Position numbers and translations under genes: made by a program. DNA of 64,000 nucleotides from Rhynchopus euleeides (Eukaryota; Euglenozoa; Diplonemea; Diplonemida; Diplonemidae). Location: contig OY723271.1 in assembly GCA_963210315.1 (NCBI GenBank), positions 558,001 through 622,000 of the forward strand. Direction: 5' to 3'. Shown piece after piece: positions 8,827-19,101 of the stretch. The first letter of the stretch is position 1. Every line of letters begins with the position of its first letter. The notes below the pieces were generated by a model that worked only from the letters and a program-made list of their open reading frames with translations, made no database searches and was not told the origin of the DNA.

Positions 8827-9945
8827 CTAGAGGCTGTAGAACTGTGTATCGCCCGGCGGTGTGAGCGGCGTGCTCAGGATGACGTCATACGACAGGTCGT
8901 TCGGGGTCAGGAGCTGCCGCACCGTCAGAGGCTCCTTCTTCGGCCGCCACAGCACTAACACCGCCACTCCCGCCGACAGCATGAGCACCCCGCCCCCGAC
9001 TGCGGTCCACGCAGCCCACGACAGCGCCGGGGGTGGGGTGGCGCTCCCACTGCCGCTGCCAACCTCATCTCCGCTCGGGGGAGTTGTGGGGAGGGGCGCG
9101 GCAGACAGGCCCACCCTACCGGACCCCACGCTGCTGTGCAGCCCATCCGCCGGTGCTGCGGCGTGCACCTTCTCCGGCAGCGGCTCCTCTGTGGCAACGG
9201 CGATGGGCGGGCCACACTGCGGCGACCCCGCGCACTCCGTGGCGCAGGACTCCAGAGCGGAGTCGAGCGTGGGGGCAAGCCTGACGTGGTGTGCGAATGG
9301 TGCGCTGCTGCCGCTGCCGCAAACCATGGGATCCCCCGATGTGTCCGGCGGTGCCGCAGCGGCTGACCCGCGCAGCACCAGGTTCCCCGGCGTGTCGAAG
9401 CCGGCAGATTCGAGGGTCCACCCCCCTGCGCCATGCCCTGGCTGTGCTGCGACAAACGTTGCGTGCCTCGGAGAGCCATCAGCCAGGTCGATGCTGACGG
9501 CAACGCTTTGCGGCAGGTCGCCCTCAGGGCAGGCTGTCAGCCACCCCTCCTGTGCCTGCTGCGCAAAGGCGTTGGAGGAGTTTCCAGAACAGGCTGCGAA
9601 GATGTAGGCCTGTGCATGGGCTGTGTCCCAAGCAATGGCGTAGGGGCGCTGGTCGCCCGACGCATGTGGCACGCTGCGGCACCACACCTGCGCGTCGCCG
9701 TCGAAGAGTGCCCAGACGGGGGAGAAGTCCTGCCCGTCCTGCGCGTACCCTGCAACCAGGGTTTTCCGCCCGCTCGACACACGCACCGGTGTGGTGGCGG
9801 TAGTGAGGGACCTTGCGGAGCAGTTCAGCGGGCCGCTAGCGGGGGACACCACAGTGGGCGCTGCTTTGGGGTGGGCTGTGGCGAGCTGGAGGGCAATACA
9901 AAAGGATAGGGGGAGCAGCACCGCGTGCAGCGCGGGATAGGCCAT
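8827..9945 (-). CDS. Secreted/type I single-pass membrane protein, unknown function
   Basis: 372 residues. It opens with a signal peptide of about 25 residues (MAYPALHAVLLPLSFCIALQ), then a Cys-containing ectodomain with short beta-like repeats (VWALFDGDAQVWC, PYAIAWDTAHAQAYIFAAC), a low-complexity Gly/Ser/Pro stalk, one membrane span near residues 308-330 (GGGVLMLSAGVAVLVLW), a basic stop-transfer RPKK and a cytoplasmic tail of about 40 residues. The minus strand upstream is C-rich and then has CCCCACAG about 25 bases before the ATG, a plausible SL acceptor. I recognise no family. The topology matches the protein at 13115-14221. Confidence 0.75.
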   Translation of the reverse strand: MAYPALHAVLLPLSFCIALQLATAHPKAAPTVVSPASGPLNCSARSLTTATTPVRVSSGRKTLVAGYAQDGQDFSPVWALFDGDAQVWCRSVPHASGDQRPYAIAWDTAHAQAYIFAACSGNSSNAFAQQAQEGWLTACPEGDLPQSVAVSIDLADGSPRHATFVAAQPGHGAGGWTLESAGFDTPGNLVLRGSAAAAPPDTSGDPMVCGSGSSAPFAHHVRLAPTLDSALESCATECAGSPQCGPPIAVATEEPLPEKVHAAAPADGLHSSVGSGRVGLSAAPLPTTPPSGDEVGSGSGSATPPPALSWAAWTAVGGGVLMLSAGVAVLVLWRPKKEPLTVRQLLTPNDLSYDVILSTPLTPPGDTQFYSL

Positions 9946-10261
9946 TGGGGCCTGTGTGGCCTGTGTGGCCTGTGGGGTGCGGTGTGGTGGGGACGGCCAA
10001 AGAAGGGCGAAGTGAAGGGGGGCGGGGGGGGGGGAGAGTCTTGCTCAGAGGTCAGAGGATGCAAAGGAGAGAGGGGGGGGGGGTCAGGTCATCCAGGTCT
10101 GCCTTGTTGCATCAGTTCGCGTGCGGAGGGGGGGGGGGGGTAAAGAGTAATGTAGAATTGGTTGTGTGCGGAGGGGGGGGGGGGGGCTGGGGCAGGGAAC
10201 ACAGAGGCACAAATCCTGATGTGAGCTGTGCGGTGTTTTCCCCTTCAGCCCCCCCCCCCTA
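9946..10261. other. Pyrimidine-rich 5' region of the 8827-9945 gene, with G/C runs
   Basis: On the coding (minus) strand the runs near 10024, 10072, 10130 and 10171 are poly-C tracts. They could act as polypyrimidine tracts for SL trans-splicing onto the gene at 8827-9945. The far end (10249-10259) is a C run on the plus strand and forms the target tract of the next element. Confidence 0.5.
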
Positions 10262-11409
10262 GGGGGGGTCAAATGGGGGTGACAAACACGATTTTTCAAA
10301 AAACCGGCGCAGAGGCCCCAAAGCCCCCGTAAACCCTCCAAACCCCCCCAGATCGGTCCGGAAACCCATCGAACCCCACTTTTCCACCATTCCGGGCACC
10401 TCAGGTGCCCGAATTGGGGTACCTAAATTTTGTGCCACCGTTTGGTACCGGACAGTGCCACTGTGTGGGAGGTTGGAAAAGAAAATGCCCCAACACACCA
10501 CATCTGAGGGTTGCAATGCATGTTGCTTGCCAACCACGTCATCCGGTGGGTGTCAGCCGCTATGTAGGTGGCATGAGCCAGGTCTTCGATGTGTTCTGGC
10601 TTGTATATGTACCTCCCTGCCTGCGGCACAGGCACTGCCTTTGTCCCCCACACCAGCCACAGAGAGCGTATTGTACTCGGTCCACGGTTGCTGATTCATT
10701 GTGATGCGTTGTATCCTCGAGTGAACGTCACACACTAGTGGCACCACCACCCGCCATCCGAGAGCTGTATTGACTTTGCGCCCTTCCGTTGCATTCACCT
10801 CGCCACGCATATTGCACCGTTCAGTACCAGTGCTCTTGGGCCAGGCAAAGTAGACCGCAGCAACTACCAATTCTGGCACAATGGGTACCACGACAGCGCA
10901 CTTCGTGTGTTCCCGGAATGTACAGCTCGTGTTGCAACAGTCGTTGTCAACACATCCCGGTTGTGGAGCACTGCTGCACAGGAATCACACGACCATCTGG
11001 ACTTGTTCCGTACCTACAGGCAGCCTCCCGGTGCATGGTGGCAGGGAGGTACATATACAAGCCAGAACACATCGAAGACCTGGCTAATGCCACCTACATA
11101 GCGCCTGACACCCACCGGATGACGTGGTTGGCAAGCAACATGCATTGCAACCCTCAGATGTGGTGTGTTGGGGCATTTTCTTTTCCAACCTCCCACACAG
11201 TGGCACTGTCCGGTACCAAACGGTGGCACAAAATTTAGGTACCCCAATTCGGGCACCTGAGGTGCCCGGAATGGTGGAAAAGTGGGGTTCGATGGGTTTC
11301 CGGACCGATCTGGGGGGGTTTGGAGGGTTTACGGGGGCTTTGGGGCCTCTGTGCCGGTTTTTTGAAAAATCGTGTTTGTCCACGTAAAAGGGTGGCATTT
11401 GACCCCCCC
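10262..11409. mobile_element. Non-autonomous hairpin DNA transposon, 360-bp inverted repeats, TA duplication
   Basis: TA at 10260-10261 and 11410-11411 flanks an element that begins GGGGGGGTCAAATG and ends in its complement. The arms, 10262-about 10622 and about 11038-11409, are near-identical inverted repeats. The roughly 415-bp centre holds no convincing ORF. It is a non-autonomous TA-targeting element; superfamily unproven. The insertion site is a C run on each side of the TA (C11-TA-G-C14). Confidence 0.85.
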
Positions 11410-11631
11410 TAGCCCCCCCCCCCCCCTCCTACCAACCTTGCGTATTGCAAAGTGATAGTAAAAAGAAAAGCACAGCAGGTCAGATCGCCCGTCCTTCCTC
11501 AACCTCACGACCCCCCGACGTACCTCCGGTGATCAAACGAGTTTGTGGTGGTGAGGTGGTGGAGTGGTGAGGTGTCGCTCCACCTGCTCGATCTCTGCTA
11601 TTCTCTCACAACAATCCATCGGCACACCGTT

Positions 11632-11740
11632 GGGGGCCTTCGCTCTGTGCCACTGTGTGTCAAACTGTGTCACTTTGCAGCCAGTGTTGTGAGGCAGTTC
11701 ACCATTTCTCACTTCTCTGCATTTCTGAGCGAAGGCCCCC
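11632..11740. mobile_element. 109-bp MITE-like element ending in GGGGGCCTTCGCTC
   Basis: GGGGGCCTTCGCTC at 11632-11645 is mirrored by GAGCGAAGGCCCCC at 11727-11740. The body holds the CAGCCAGTGTTGTGAGGC module also seen at 7534 and 7653. No clear target duplication. Confidence 0.6.
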
Positions 11741-12626
11741 GTTGGGCTATGTTGGATTAGCGGACCTGCATCGTCCAGAAAGTCCACGAGAGACTAACGC
11801 ACGAGAACTGATACGCTATCGGGAACCCATCGGGGGAACGGAGGGGGTGAAATCGGGAGACTCAAATATCGGGGCGCCGCACCCGAGTTTCGGGTGCGGC
11901 ACCCCTGGCATTCCCTCACGTCAAGGCACTGTCCGGCAGGTGTGGCACACCGCTGCCTCTCAGAGTCTCTCCGGGGAAAATCCAGCCTCAGAAGCTGAGC
12001 CTCTCAGTGAAAACACCTTGGGTGTGCTATGCAAACCTAACATCATGCGGGTGCAGATCTGCCGAGCAGCAGTCTGCGGGGGCCAGTCGGAGCAGGATGT
12101 CCCCCGCCAAAACGGTGTAGTTTGACATGCGGGAGACCACCGTGGGAATCAGAGCACTGGGAGGGGTGGGGTGGGGTGATAGGTAAGAAAATCTGTTTGC
12201 TTTGTTTGTGCGCAGCATGCAATACACCTGTTTATGGAATAATGTACACTGCACTGCGCGCTGCACTGCCAACAGCCTATTGGTTACTGTCACAAGCAAG
12301 ATTGTTTTTGCGCAAAAGAAAAGAGCGCTCCAGTTCAAAAAAATCAAAGAAAGGTCAGCTATGCATGGCAGGGGCGCTGCTTCCCTGAGGGTCAATCAGA
12401 CCCCGCACACCGGGAGCACTGGGAGGGGAAGGAGATAAGCGTGTCGGTATCAGCAAGCACATAGACCGGGGGTGTGGTGTGACCTTTGTCGGGGCACAGC
12501 ACACGAAGGGAGCGCCGGTTCACGTGGCTGAGACCACCACCACTTGACAAAACACAATGAAATACCGTCAAAACTGCCGTCGAGGGCAGAGCCACAAGGA
12601 GTCACAGGAAAGAAGAAGAGGCTGCA

Positions 12627-12956
12627 GGGAGGCCTTCGCTCAGAAGCGTCGAAGAGTGAGATCAAAGTGATTTGCCTCACAGAACAGGTAGCGAAGTGAC
12701 ACACAGGTTAGCACAATGTCACGGAGTGGAGGCAGCCGCCTGCAGTTCATGTTGCACACACGAAGTGCAAAAGGAAACCAGACGGCGCATCCCCGTGTGC
12801 GAGTGCTTCTCTGCACCTTGCCCTTTTTTGTGCTTGTCTCACGCAACGCCTCCATGGGGCTGAAGCGCCCAGAAATGCAAGAACAGTGATAACCGATTGA
12901 GCTGCATCGCAGAACTGATCGTAAAGCGACACAGTGACACAGAGCGAAGACCCCCC
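12627..12956. mobile_element. 330-bp relative of the 11632 element, inverted orientation
   Basis: Ends GGGAGGCCTTCGCTC (12627-12641) and GAGCGAAGACCCCCC (12942-12956) match the 11632-11740 ends with one or two changes. Diverged reverse-complement copies of the GTGAGGCA module occur just inside both ends. It looks like an older, longer member of the same family. Confidence 0.5.
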
Positions 12957-13114
12957 ACGGACGTTGCTTTTCGAGGAATGGTTGTGGCAACACGCATGCA
13001 GGTGAGATGGGCTGCGGCCCCCCTTTGCAGCAGGCACTGCAGGATTACGCTGCCTGCTGCAGGGTGCTGCTCTCCTGTGTTCCACTCCCTCCTCCGTTGC
13101 ATGGGGTGGCACAC

Positions 13115-14221
13115 CTACTGGTGTGAGTTGATAAGCTTCTCTGCATCACGGCTCAGAGTCTTCTTGCGCATGCAGTAGTACACGAGGGCTGACGCCAGCA
13201 GCACAAACACAACACCCCCCACAGCAACCCCCACAATGACGCTGGTGGATGTGGATGAGGAGCCAGACGCCATGTCGTGCGACACGAAGGTGAACGCGGT
13301 TTCGTTCGCTGTGGTGGTCAGGAGAATCACGTCAAATGTGCTGTTGTATGTCGAAAACAGCAGGTCATCCGGGAAGGACGGGGGCGATGCCGTGCACACG
13401 CCAACCTTGGCTTTCGTGTTGAGATCCTCCACGCGGAAGTCGCCGCCGGTGGTGCCAGAACCCTCAAACGCGATGAGAAGGCGGGCATCCTGACTGACTG
13501 TCCCGAAGCCTGACAGGTTCTGCTGGCTGATCAGACCACCTGTCGCGGTGTACTTCTTGAGCAGAAAGGCAGCGGAACCCTGAAGAACGACCATCAAATC
13601 ATCCCCTTCAAACTGCATGCTCGAGACATCGGCCTCCTGGATCACAAGCCTCGCCCCGGAGCTGTCGTACATCATGATGTGGCTCGCATTGGACACGGCA
13701 AACCTCTGCGCAGACACGGCGCCTGTGCCCGAGCTGGAACCACCCAAGACAGTCACAGACTTCGTCTCTAAGCCAGGCCTCACCCATGCGTACAGGCCCC
13801 CGTCCGCATTGGACACCAGCACAGAGCCGTCGGGCGATGTGGCGGTGATGTCCGGCTTGTCGGACAGAGATGTCAGCGTCTGGTGGTCACCAGACGACAC
13901 GTCGTAGATGTGCAAGGGCGTGCCCTTCTGGCCGAACCAGACGAGCCGGCTGCCTGCAAAAGACAACTGCACAATAGTCTTGTCATCCAAATACATGCAT
14001 TCCAACCCCAGCTGCTGATACAGGCTGCCGTCGTGCGCATTCAGGATCGAGATGTGCCCCACCTGCGAGGGGGGTTCCACCAGGCACACGGCAAGCGAGT
14101 TTGACGCAGCGTCTAGCGCCGTCAAGCGGACATTCTTCTTTGAATACGTTGGTGCGGTGCAGTTTGGCAATGCCACAGCAACAGCGGCGAGCGCAAGCAA
14201 GCACTGTATGCGCTTCATCAT
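13115..14221 (-). CDS. Type I membrane protein with beta-propeller-like ectodomain
   Basis: 368 residues. A signal peptide (residues 1-20, KRIQCLLALAAVAVALP) leads into about 290 residues of repeating beta-type segments typical of WD40/YVTN-like propellers, for example DITATSPDGSVLVSNADGG, RFAVSNASHIMMYDSSGA and FGTVSQDARLLIAFEGSG. A Ser/Thr stalk, a span at about 322-346 (VIVGVAVGGVVFVLLASALV) and a short basic tail follow. N-glycosylation sequons are present. The propeller call rests on pattern alone. Upstream on the minus strand an AG follows a CA-rich tract (CACACACAACAG), a possible trans-splice acceptor. Confidence 0.75.
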   Translation of the reverse strand: MMKRIQCLLALAAVAVALPNCTAPTYSKKNVRLTALDAASNSLAVCLVEPPSQVGHISILNAHDGSLYQQLGLECMYLDDKTIVQLSFAGSRLVWFGQKGTPLHIYDVSSGDHQTLTSLSDKPDITATSPDGSVLVSNADGGLYAWVRPGLETKSVTVLGGSSSGTGAVSAQRFAVSNASHIMMYDSSGARLVIQEADVSSMQFEGDDLMVVLQGSAAFLLKKYTATGGLISQQNLSGFGTVSQDARLLIAFEGSGTTGGDFRVEDLNTKAKVGVCTASPPSFPDDLLFSTYNSTFDVILLTTTANETAFTFVSHDMASGSSSTSTSVIVGVAVGGVVFVLLASALVYYCMRKKTLSRDAEKLINSHQ

Positions 14222-14698
14222 CGGGATAACTTTCCGAGCAGTGATGTGTCCTGTTGTGTGTGTGGGTGTGTGTTCAGCCCTGGAAGGGTTTCCGTTGTGC
14301 TCCGACCTGCTCTGTCACCGAAGCGTCGAAGTGTCGGCAAAGCAGTGCAGCATGCGGTGGGGTGCAAGGCATGTCTCCAAGTCGGTGCGTGATCCAGCCT
14401 CACAAGACACGGCTCGTGCACACTGCATTGCATAAAAAACACTTCTCACACAGTGCGGGTGGAGAAAGTCGCGCTAAGAGGGGGAGGGGGCGGAGACGGC
14501 CTTCAGCACCCACAACCTTCAACATTCCACTCAGGGGCGAGGTACGTGACCAGGGGACAGTGGCAACTGACCCGCCTGCCCACCCCCGCCTCTGCCGGGC
14601 CAAGCACTCCCTTCTCCCTCACCCCCCCTACTGGCCTCGCTTCCGATAAGAGGGGGTCGGGAGGGAGGTCGCTTTGCTATGCTCCCCCCCCCCCCCTA
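14222..14698. other. Intergenic stretch ending in a C tract
   Basis: No gene seen. On the minus strand this is the 5' flank of the 13115-14221 gene. It ends with 13 C and the TA into which the transposon stack was inserted. Confidence 0.5.
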
Positions 14699-14925
14699 GG
14701 GGGGGTCATACACGGTGGGATCTTGTAAATTTTACATGTATAACTACAAGTATAATACATGTATTATACATGTATAATACTTGCATGTCAACTATTATAC
14801 ATGTATAATACATGTATATGCCTGAAATATACATGTAAAATACATGTATATCAAGTAAAAATACATGTATAATACTTGCATGTCAACTATTATACATGTA
14901 TTTTTACTTGATATACCGTATACGT

Positions 14926-15260
14926 AAATATTTTGGAACGTAAATATTATGGAACGTAAATATTATGGAACGTAAATATTTTGGAACGCTGGTGGGTTGG
15001 CGTTCCAGATTTTTTTCGTTCCATAATATTTACAGGGCTTTCTGCGACTCGGGGACTTGGACCAGGTGATCGGACGGCATGCAGAGTCCCTGACGGGACC
15101 TACTCGTGCACTTTTCGCGCGATTCCTGACGCAAGCCGTCCTCACCACCGAGTCCCCAACTGGCCCTGTAAATATTTTGGAACGTAAATATTATAGAACG
15201 GACCGGCCAAAAATGGGCCCGTTCCATAATATTTACGTTCCATAATATTTACGTATACGG
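14926..15260. mobile_element. MITE with CCGTATACGTAAATATT ends, copy 1
   Basis: 335 bp between TA (14924-14925) and TA (15261-15262). Ends are CCGTATACGTAAATATT and its complement. The subterminal parts repeat the motif GGAACGTAAATATTATGG. The unique centre matches the copy at 23560-23904 in reverse orientation. Confidence 0.9.
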
Positions 15261-15431
15261 TACATGTATTTTACATGTATATTTCATGCATTTACATGTA
15301 TTATACATGTATAATACTTGTCATGCAAGTATTATACATGTAAAATACTTGCATGACAAGTAAAATACCTGCATGCAAGTAAAATACATGTATTTTACTT
15401 GCATGCAAGTATTTTACTTGTCATGCAAGTA

Positions 15432-15988
15432 AAGGGGGGTCACAGCTATTGTTTACCTGGCTTCATGTAAATAGTAGATGTGCATGTAAATAATAGCTGT
15501 GAATAATATTCACTGTAAACAATACGTGTAAATGATTTTACACGCACGTACTGTTTACATAGTTCAGCATTTTTTTTCGAAACCTGTGCGGAATCGCGAT
15601 TTTCCACTTCCATTGTCCTTTTCGGACTCCGTGCGGATCGTAGTGGGGTCATTTTGGTGGTATCGGTGCCAAGATTCATCCATGAAATGTTGGTCTGATT
15701 CAGTGACTGGGAGGCAGCTAGCCCACCACACCACCCACCCAGGCGGGACCCCCTCACCGGGCTTTCCAAACCCGGTTCTTTTGAACGTTTGGAACCTGCG
15801 CGGATCCTGGTGGGGTCACTTTGGTGACAGAGGCACCAAGTCTCACTCCTCAGAGCACCTTGGAAATATTTTTGAACCCCCCGAAAAATAAAATAATTGC
15901 ACGTAAATAATAATCGGATGTAAACAATACATGTAAATAATTTTATGTAAACAATACCTGTAGGTAAACAATAGTCGTGAGGGGGGTT
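15432..15988. mobile_element. TA-flanked element with opposite G and C end runs
   Basis: 557 bp between TA (15430-15431) and TA (15989-15990). The left end reads AAGGGGGGTCACAGCTATTG; the right end read inward is AACCCCCCTCACGACTATTG. The inverted repeats match apart from the six-base run, which is G on one end and C on the other. The centre shares a module (TTCTTTTGAACGTTTGGAAC, then TGGTGGGGTCA) with the element at 29231-29845. Confidence 0.7.
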
Positions 15989-16032
15989 TATTATACATGT
16001 ATTTTACTTGTCATGCAAGTATTTTACATGTA

Positions 16033-16839
16033 CCGTAAACGGAAAAAGGGTGGACCGTAAAAATGTTCCAAGTTCCCAAAAAAAGGCCAAACGTTCCATC
16101 TTTTTTACGGTCCACCATTTATTGGGACTGAATATGGAAAAGACAATGTGTTTTTCGCCCGCGGGCTGGTGGGTTGCGGGGCGCGGACTGCGGCCTCCAC
16201 GCCGCAGACTCCCGCACGTAGGCCTCCCGACCTCCCAGCTTTGGACCCTCCCTCCACCACCGCAACCAACACCAGCAAGAGAAGCAAGTCCTCCCTGCGT
16301 GTGGAAAGGGCACGATCACCACCACTCACCTCGAGACTCACCCACCACCACACCTCGAGAAGTGTAGTACCATGCAAGGAGCGTTCCGGTAGAAGTAAAA
16401 GTAGAACCTGCTGCACGAGCCCACAAAAGCAGCCACAGTACGGCAGGGCGCGCAGACAGAAGCTGAGACCACCGGGCTCCCTCCAGATGTAAATTCGTGA
16501 ATCAGTGCCCGGAAAATTCAGGGAAATCGTACTCCTTTAGTGTAGTACACCCTGCAGTAACTGTGGGAGAACAGTTCCCGGACGATGGTGAGCGCACACT
16601 CTGTGTTGAGGCCCTGTGGTGTTAATCCTGCAGCTTCAGTCGTGCGATTTCCTTGGTTCCTTCGCGACTTCGTCGAAGGAATTCGTAAAAAAACCGCCAA
16701 GTCCACTATCCCAACCGTAAAATAGGTGGACCGTAAAAATGTTCCAAGTTCCGGAAAAATCCCATTTGTTCCATCTTTTTTACGGTCCACCTATAGTACG
16801 GTTCACCTTTATTACGGTCCACAATATTTCCGTTTACGG
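16033..16839. mobile_element. TA-flanked element with CCGTAAACGGAAA ends
   Basis: 807 bp between TA (16031-16032) and TA (16840-16841). Ends are CCGTAAACGGAAA and TTTCCGTTTACGG. Subterminal hairpins containing GGTGGACCGTAAAAATG occur at about 16050-16115 and 16733-16796. The CCGTA terminus is shared with the 335-bp MITE family. It encloses a diverged LINE 3'-end fragment at 16386-16480. Confidence 0.8.
16386..16480 (+). repeat. Diverged LINE 3'-end fragment
   Basis: TAGAAGTAAAAGTAGAACCT followed by GCTGC, GCAGCCACAGTACG and GCGCGCAG parallels the 3' end of the LINE at 49333-49420 read on its own strand. The match is imperfect with small gaps and no poly-A is retained, so it is an older copy or a related element. 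Confidence 0.6.
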
Positions 16840-17238
16840 TATAATACTTGCATGACAAGTATTATACATGTAAAATACATGTAAATGCATGAAATATACA
16901 TGTAAAATACATGTATATCAAGTAAAAATGCATGTATAATAGTTGACATGCAAGTATTATACATGTATTTTTACTTGATATACATGTATTTTACATGTAT
17001 ATTTCAGGCATATACATGTATTATACATGTATAATAGTTGACATGCAAGTATTATACATGTATATACTTGTAGTTATACATGTAAAATTTACAAGATCCC
17101 ACCGTGTAAGCCCGTACAAAACCAAAATTTTCGACATACCATCAGAGCCGCCCTAATACCTGATCTGACCCGAAAATCCGACCCATACCCCCCCGGAAAC
17201 TGTCTGGGGCCCACTTGTGACACCTGATACGCACTTTT

Positions 17239-17964
17239 GTGATGATATTTTGGGATCCTAAAAAATGTACCTCAGTTTCGTACCTTGCCTTTGTACCTGA
17301 ACCACTCCCGACCGCATTATTTCGTTCTTTGCAAGGGAAGGGTGTCACTACGCTCACTCAGCACGCCGAGCAACACATGCCGCGTGCCCAGGGCCTCGCA
17401 GAGGTGTCAGATGCTGCTGCAGAGGAGTACCTTGCTCGAAAGACGCTCGCCAAACGGGAGATGTGCGGGGTCTCGGCAGAGAGCGTTGTGGCAGACCTGC
17501 GTAAAAAGAAAACGGCACACGACATCGGTGAGGCGACATTATTTCGGGCGCTCCGTCGGGCTGGGTACGTAGGAGAGCGAGTGGGACGTGGTGACGACAG
17601 ATATATGCAGTGGTGCATCAACTGCACGCACGTGCGGGAAAAGCGGCGTTCCTTGCTAGCCAAGAAAGATGTCACCTGCACTCCTACTCCTCCCACTCGT
17701 CCTGCTCCTACCCCCACACCAACTGATACGGGCAGTGAGAGTGATGGCAGCTCCAGAGCAGCAGATGATCTAGGAAGCAATGAGCGGGTCAGCCGGGCAG
17801 ACTACCTCAGTCTGTACCGGAAGTACGAAGCGTTGCGGGCCCGCCACCACCGCCTCCAGGAGAGGACCCGAGGGTTGAGAGTAGGGTTGTACAACGCCAG
17901 GGGAGGGTATTCCCCTGGCGTTGAGACATCCGGCGACCTTGCGGTCGCACTGTGTGGGGGCTGA
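17239..17964 (+). CDS. HTH-like protein encoded by the TA transposon
   Basis: 241 residues; the first 30 or so lie in the inverted repeat, so the true start may be the Met at HMPRAQG. Residues about 60-110 (AEEYLARKTLAKREMCGVSA, then TLFRALRRAGYVGERVGRG) look like a helix-turn-helix DNA-binding region. A Pro/Thr linker and an Arg-rich helix follow. No catalytic triad is seen, so it may be an N-terminal exon or a stand-alone DNA-binding protein of the element. Confidence 0.45.
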   Translation: MMIFWDPKKCTSVSYLAFVPEPLPTALFRSLQGKGVTTLTQHAEQHMPRAQGLAEVSDAAAEEYLARKTLAKREMCGVSAESVVADLRKKKTAHDIGEATLFRALRRAGYVGERVGRGDDRYMQWCINCTHVREKRRSLLAKKDVTCTPTPPTRPAPTPTPTDTGSESDGSSRAADDLGSNERVSRADYLSLYRKYEALRARHHRLQERTRGLRVGLYNARGGYSPGVETSGDLAVALCGG

Positions 17965-18123
17965 GTCGGCAGGCAGATGCCGATCCAATGACCTTGTTGA
18001 GTCCCCACATGGTACACTCTCATACGTGTTGTCGAGACTGCGTGGTGTGCATATCCTGCGGGGCGCAAATTACACAGTCATTACACAGCCACTTCGGCTC
18101 TCAGGGCGTACAATATCCCAATC

Positions 18124-18393
18124 GTGCCTTCACAGGCTAAGATCGACGAAGCAAAAGCATCTACAACGCTGCCTACTAATGCCGATGCAGCCTCCCAGGC
18201 GTACGAAGTACTCACAATGACCCATATGCGATCGAAGTACTACACCCAGAAGGTGGCTGAACTCATTCTGCTGACGCAACAACACAACATTCCCACTAAT
18301 CAGGTCAAGAAAGACCTTGCCGAGGCACTGGGGAAGGCAACATGCGTGCCACCTGAGCCAGAACCACCGCAGAAAAGGCAAAGAACGAAATAA
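18124..18393 (+). CDS. Small helical protein of the TA transposon
   Basis: 89 residues, mostly helical (AASQAYEVLTMTHMRSKYYT, then VAELILLTQQHNIPTNQV) with a basic end KRQRTK. It ends at the edge of the right inverted repeat. It may be a separate gene or a downstream exon of the 17239 ORF; no family recognised. Confidence 0.35.
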   Translation: MPSQAKIDEAKASTTLPTNADAASQAYEVLTMTHMRSKYYTQKVAELILLTQQHNIPTNQVKKDLAEALGKATCVPPEPEPPQKRQRTK

Positions 18394-19101
18394 TGCGGTC
18401 GGGAGTGGTTCAGGTACAAAGGCAAGGTACGAAACTGAGGTACATTTTTTAGGACCCCAAAAAATCATCACAAAAGTGCGTATCAGGTGTCACAAGTGGG
18501 CCCCAGACAGTTTCCGGGGGGGTATGGGTCGGATTTTCGGGTCAGATCAGGTATTAGGGCGGTTCTGATGGTATGTTGAAAATTTTGGTTTTCGTACGTT
18601 TTTAGGGGGGCTTATGACCCCCCTACCCCCATTGTTGTTAGCCCCCATTTAAAACTTTACGTTTTAAACGTTTTAACCCTTTAAGTCCCAAGGCGCAATA
18701 TATTGCGCCTACACTTTCGGTTCACATTTTGTTGGCACGCATTTTTGTCTTTTTGGAAAACCCTGGGCACCATGAAAAGGGTTTGGACAGTTCTTTTCAA
18801 GACAACAAAAATCGACGAGATATCTGTCTGTCGGTTGCCCGCCGTCACCCCTGAGAATCAGGGCCCAGGTTGGGTTTTCAGGTGAAAACAGCATTCTGGG
18901 CCCTTGGCTTTCTGTGCACACCCCAACAAGGTCTGGCATACTTTGCCGGGGGTCTTTGTGCCCGACCCTGGCCATCCGGTAAAGGGGACTCGAGAACCTT
19001 TCCAAGGAATCAAGACCCGCCCAGATACACCCCGATGTGGTGCACGTGTCAACTGAAGGCAAGGGAGTGCCTGATTGTCAATTCCTCGCCTGTCAAATGT
19101 A

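Larger units (their letters stand above)
11412..13114. other. Gene-free stretch with two small inverted-repeat elements
   Basis: Between the hairpin element and the next gene there is no supported ORF. A C run follows 11412. The stretch contains the GGGGGCCTTCGCTC elements listed separately. Confidence 0.5.
17109..18612. mobile_element. DNA transposon with 240-bp inverted repeats, TA duplication and two ORFs
   Basis: 1504 bp between TA (17107-17108) and TA (18613-18614), beginning AGCCCGTACAAAACC and ending in GGGGGGCT. Inverted arms at about 17109-17345 and 18372-18612 are near-identical. It sits inside the right terminus of the 14699-18623 element. Two plus-strand ORFs lie inside. TA duplication fits Tc1/mariner-like insertion, but no DDE/D catalytic core is recognised, so it may be a deletion derivative or an unfamiliar type. 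Confidence 0.8.
14699..18623. mobile_element. AT-rich palindromic DNA transposon with TA duplication, carrying four nested insertions
   Basis: It begins GGGGGGGTCATACACGGT after TA (14697-14698) and ends at 18623 before TA (18624-18625). The right end is split by a nested element: removing 17109-18612 and one TA joins ACCGTG-TA-TGACCCCCC, the complement of the left end. The body is dense with palindromic ACATGTATAATACTTGCATG-type repeats, with mirror blocks at 14720-14925 and 16840-17095. Nested TA insertions lie at 14926-15260, 15432-15988, 16033-16839 and 17109-18612. No transposase of its own is visible. Confidence 0.8.
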
